NCBI GenBank assembly: GCA_013396755.1
Contig: VWZF01000451.1
Span: 310,001-374,000 of the forward strand
Reading direction: 5' to 3'
Length of the DNA: 64,000 bases
DNA from: Sclerurus mexicanus
Lineage: Eukaryota; Chordata; Aves; Passeriformes; Furnariidae
Shown one piece after another: positions 59,784 through 64,000 of this stretch. The stretch's first letter is position 1, and every line of letters begins with the position of its first letter. The position numbers and the translations under genes are program-made. Under the pieces are notes generated by a model that saw only the letters and a list, made by a program, of their open reading frames with translations, had not been told where the DNA came from and ran no database searches.

Positions 59784-61084
59784 GCGGCAGAAGAATCGCA
59801 GGAATGAAATAACCCAAGCACTCAGCCATGACTCATGATGAGCATGCATTTGGGTTGGTGTTTTCAAGAGGCTGCACTAATTCCTCAGACTCCACTGTCT
59901 CCCTGACAGTTAGTGAGCCAATGGCAGCATTTGGCTATTCTTGGAAAACCAGAAGACAGAAGTTACTGACTCAGAGCAGATGTATTTAATCTATTTTTTG
60001 TTTCCCCAGTTGGAAAGTAGGGAGAAGGAATGAACACGAAACCTTAACCACAATGGCTCTCTCCTCTAGTATAAACAAATAAAACCTTTTTCAAATAGTG
60101 CATTTTCAAATACAAAACTGCTAGCAGTAGTTTGAAAAAGAACATTTTTTCACTCTGTCAAACAGGATTGAGATATGAAAGGAAATAAGGTTGGGGGGAA
60201 AGGGAAAAAACCAACAGTGAAAACCTACAGAGGATTATCATGGATGGGGAGGGGGAATTCTCTTTATCCTTTTGAGTTAAAGCCAAACATGACAAGCCTC
60301 GCCAGTTACAGTATGCTCAGGGAAAACAATAAAACTATGAAGCCTGTTTTAACTACATGATTTGCCAAAATACCATTAAAAATTAAAATTACAAATATGG
60401 CTGTTAAAAGACATACATTTTTAGAATGTGTTATCCATAAATCTACTGGGATACTGTAATGACCAGGATTATGAAGTGTTAGTTCTTCCAGCAGCTGTTT
60501 TATGTATTACATAACAGCTGTTCACCTTCTCCACAAAAAAAGAGGCAAGAGGGATAATTTTTATTAATAACATGTCTGAAGGCTGCAGTAGATGCTTTAG
60601 AAACCTTTATACTCCTGTTGAGGAGCCATTGACTAAATCTGGACAGATTAGCCTCCATATCCTAGTAATGATTCATGTTAAGCAGTGCCCCTGCATCAGA
60701 GGCTGTATGCTGTGGAAGCCTGTGGCTGTTTCCCCAGCCCCACTCCTAGAAGTCATTGGACCATTCAACCAGCCATGAAGTGACAGGGTGGAGGGGTTAA
60801 AAGGAAAAAAATAAACAGAGGAAACAAACCAGAAATATTACACATTGAACTCTGACCCAAAGGAGTGTAACCTAGTTCCACTAGTTCCTAGTTCCCTGTT
60901 CAAAAGCACTTCATCATGGGATAATCTAGTCTGCATCCAGTAGAATAAGCAAGAGAATATAACATGCTTGAGAGGACAATTAAATTTCATTGTTTAGCTA
61001 TTTAAATTCAGACAGACTGAAAACGTTAGAACACAAGATGGGGAAATATATTGGCATCTGTCCATGCCCAAAGGTAAAATTGAT
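59118..61084 (+). repeat. 1,967-bp duplicated segment, right copy
   Basis: Identical in every part compared to 57150-59116. After 61084 the sequence continues uniquely (ACAAGCCCAG...). If the duplication is an assembly artefact, this copy and the N should be removed from the coordinate system. Confidence 0.95.
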
Positions 61085-64000
61085 AACAAGCCCAGTTGTA
61101 GGCATCATTAACAAAGCAAAAAAAAAGAAATCATGATTAGCTTTTAAGGGGAAACAAACAAACAATCTGCATCTGCATAGAAAGCAACAGCAGTAGATTC
61201 AATCTGAGTATCAAACATCTGCAATCCAACAGATAACTAGTTTATCATTTGCACTGTACTGCCTTATGTTATTTCTTTAGGATGGATACAGGAAAATAGC
61301 TTGCTCTAGAAAAAAACAGAGCACATCAGTAAAGAGCGAACAAGTTATTAGATAAAATTTAAGAAATAGGGCATTAAATCACATTATTGGAAATCAACCA
61401 ATGTGTGCTATTACAAGAACAGAAAGTTAATCAAAATAGTAATAAAACACTGAAGCCTGCCACAAAAGTGCTTCAACGTGTTGTCACTTCTAAGAATAAT
61501 ACTGCAACATGCTTTGCAGCTTTGGAAGTATTTTAGTCTCTCTTATCTTCTCATTCAAGGGAACGAGGTTCTACACTTTCCCTCCAGACATCTTTTGTGG
61601 GATACCCAAAATTATGATTTTTAAATCAGTTATCAAGATTATCAAGAGAATTTCTAAGTTTTATAAGAACATAACTCAGATAATTAGGACAAGAGCTGAT
61701 ACAAAGCAAAAAAGAATATTTTGCCTAAATTGAGCAAACTTTATGTCCAGAAACAAGCTTATGACTGGCACTTCCTTGTAGCTTTTCATTACAGTAAGTC
61801 ATTGCAGTATGATACTAAACTGTAAGTAGCTAATGGCAGAAAATAAGAAAAGCACCAATTTACTCACTTTACAATGATGAGGGTTAGCACTTCTCTCTCT
61901 GTGCTGGATACAGCATTTATTCTCAGATGAACATTGACAAACTAGGCCTTGGTGGGTGGCTCAATACCAACTTTTACATACTTCTTCCTATTGATTCCAT
62001 GACACAGGATCTATAGTTAGACAGCATTTCAACCTCAATTTTTGGATCCTGCTGACACATGCTTCTCTCTGTGGCTTGGACACAGTCTCCAAAGCAGCAA
62101 CTTTGGCTCAAAAAAAATAAGCAAGAAAAAAGACTAAAGTCAACTTTTGATATAACTGATCAGCCTAGGAGAGAAATACACCTACCTTTTTCTTTCCTGA
62201 AGAAACAATGGTAAAATATATACTTGCTACTTGAGCATTAAGCCTTTGCATAATTTTAAGTTTTTACTTTTTTTCCCCCTCTATTCCCTGTAATTGTAAC
62301 CTGGTTAAAAAAGGTTTTATCCAAATTTGGAATGTTGTCTTAAATAATCATAGATGTTTTTTATTCTCTTATTATCTTACATGAGAATTTAGAAGTAGAT
62401 TTATTTACAAGGGTGATAGGAACAGAAAGTCATTCTACAATAATATTTGCTAGCCTAGTTTCAGCGTAAGAGAGCTAATTTTCTTATAAAGCCTGCCAGG
62501 ACTTTGTTCTAGATTTACTTTTAATTACAGTAAAAGGCATTTTGGCAGCTGTAGGACTCTACTTAACATGTTGCCATCATATTAACATCTGACAGCAGCT
62601 TACCTTATTTGCACAGCATTTAAACAAACTTCTAAGCAAGAATCAAATCCTTCCACAGACCACGCTTCCTTACTAGTGGAGAAGTCACAGCAGATTCTGC
62701 CTTACACACTAAGGGATTGCTCTGAAATTACTCCATGAAATCCAGTCTGGCATATTACCCCTACTCCCAACTGGAATAAAGCCTTTAGAACCCACAAGAA
62801 AAATATGCCTATTCTCTAGTGTTTCAGTAACCAGGCAGGAAGGTTCCATGGCAGGAGACCTACTCTCCACGCTGCGCTGGCAGGTTCAGCACTCAGAGCA
62901 CATGATACAAGCCCAGCTGTGTGCCGGGCTACTGCCCGCACTCACCTTTATCATGGAGAGCCACACCATCAAACACACTCCCACATCCACCTGGGCTTTC
63001 AGGATACACCCTGCACAGCAGCTTGTGGAAAAGGCCAAAGCATTCCCTCTCAGTGTGGGACAGTGTAGTTCTTGCCCCCACCCCACAAACCAAGAAAGGT
63101 TTGGGTTTGCTTTGTTCTTTTTTTTCTTTTTTCAGCTATTGCTATGACTAATAGAGCTCTCCGCAGTACCTCACAGTTCTGCTGAGGAAGAGATAATTCA
63201 CTGGGTGGGGGATACTAATTACTCATCTACAAACAGCTGAACCATAAAGCCCACAGTCCCACTAATCCTGCCCTTGCAGTTTTGTCTCAGCTGCCTGCTG
63301 CACCTTTTGAGTATGTAAGCTCTGTTCATACACTGTCTGAGCCCTGTGGTTTTCTCAAGACAAAATAAGAAGACCAAAGCCAGATTCTCTCAGAATAAGA
63401 GCACTTACATAAGTTTCTTATTACCAGGGAGTTCTGAAAGGGGAAAATGGTTTAAAATAGATCCACACAGACAAAGAAGTCCCATGACAGCTAATAAAAA
63501 CAAATTCTTACCAACTTGTTGATAGCAGCTTTCTGTAAGATGCCACTCAAACAACAGCACCTTCAATTCCACTCCTTTTATTTATTGTCCAGTATCTGTA
63601 TCTATACATCTTTCTGCTGTATGCTTCTAGCAGCTATGTGGGCCACAGTCTCCCTATCCTAACCTCCTGCAGCTGCTTCAGCATGGCTGAAAAATCATTT
63701 GAAATATCTTAATGGTCCTATTGTTAGAGACAGAGTGGAGTTTTAACATGGATTTTTCTCCTAAAGATAGCTCTCTCAGTGCTTCTTATCAGAAAATTTC
63801 AAGGGCATCATGCACTTTCACATTACAGGACTTAATTGCATGTTCGTGTCCATACGGAAATCACAATAAGAAGTGTCGTCAGTGTCCCAGTGACTGCTAG
63901 AGCTCTATGAAAAAGAGGAATTTGCTTGCATTGCTGGTACATGAATTGCCTAAAAACACCATGGAGATGAAGCATAATAAACAAGGCTAAAATTAGAATA
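61085..64000. other. Right-hand flank, no recognisable gene
   Basis: Mostly AT-rich noncoding sequence upstream of PCNX1. Small open frames (for example 62848-63147 and 63712-63900, plus strand) have no recognisable features. No transposon or RNA gene could be named. Confidence 0.6.

Overview
This is vertebrate nuclear DNA, most likely from a bird. The interspersed repeats are CR1 LINE fragments, typical of birds and reptiles, and the introns are compact (0.5 to 10 kb). The gene-sized reading frames match vertebrate pecanex 1. The species cannot be fixed from sequence alone.

The window holds one recognisable protein-coding gene, the 5' half of PCNX1 (pecanex homolog 1), on the minus strand and running right to left. 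Fifteen coding exons (called exons 2 to 16 here) were placed between 48030 and 722. Each has an AG acceptor and a GT donor, and the reading phase is continuous from exon to exon. Together they give 3,396 bp, or 1,132 codons with no stop. By comparison with recalled vertebrate PCNX1 (about 2,340 residues) they cover roughly residues 52 to 1183. They encode an early membrane segment, a very long Ser-rich polar region (mostly the 1,698-bp exon 6), and the first part of the main multi-spanning membrane domain. The first coding exon, with the initiator Met, is not visible. It most likely lies in a 221-N gap (55629-55849) inside a CpG-rich promoter region. The 3' half, including the C-terminal Pecanex domain, lies left of position 1.

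Layout: 1-721 is part of intron 16; 722-48030 holds exons 16 to 2 and their introns; 48031 to about 55530 is intron 1; about 55530-56010 is the CpG-rich presumed promoter and first exon, interrupted by the gap and flanked by a GGGCAC-type hexamer array; 56010-56232 is an antisense CR1 fragment; 56233-64000 is the upstream flank with no recognisable gene. That flank holds a sense CR1 fragment and a perfect duplication of 1,967 bp (57150-59116 and 59118-61084) joined by a single N, almost certainly an unmerged contig overlap.

No RNA genes, CRISPR arrays, operons or novel multi-gene systems were seen. The points most worth a second look are the false-duplication signature, the missing GC-rich first exon, a recursive-splicing-like start to exon 9, and two tandem splice acceptors (exons 7 and 11).
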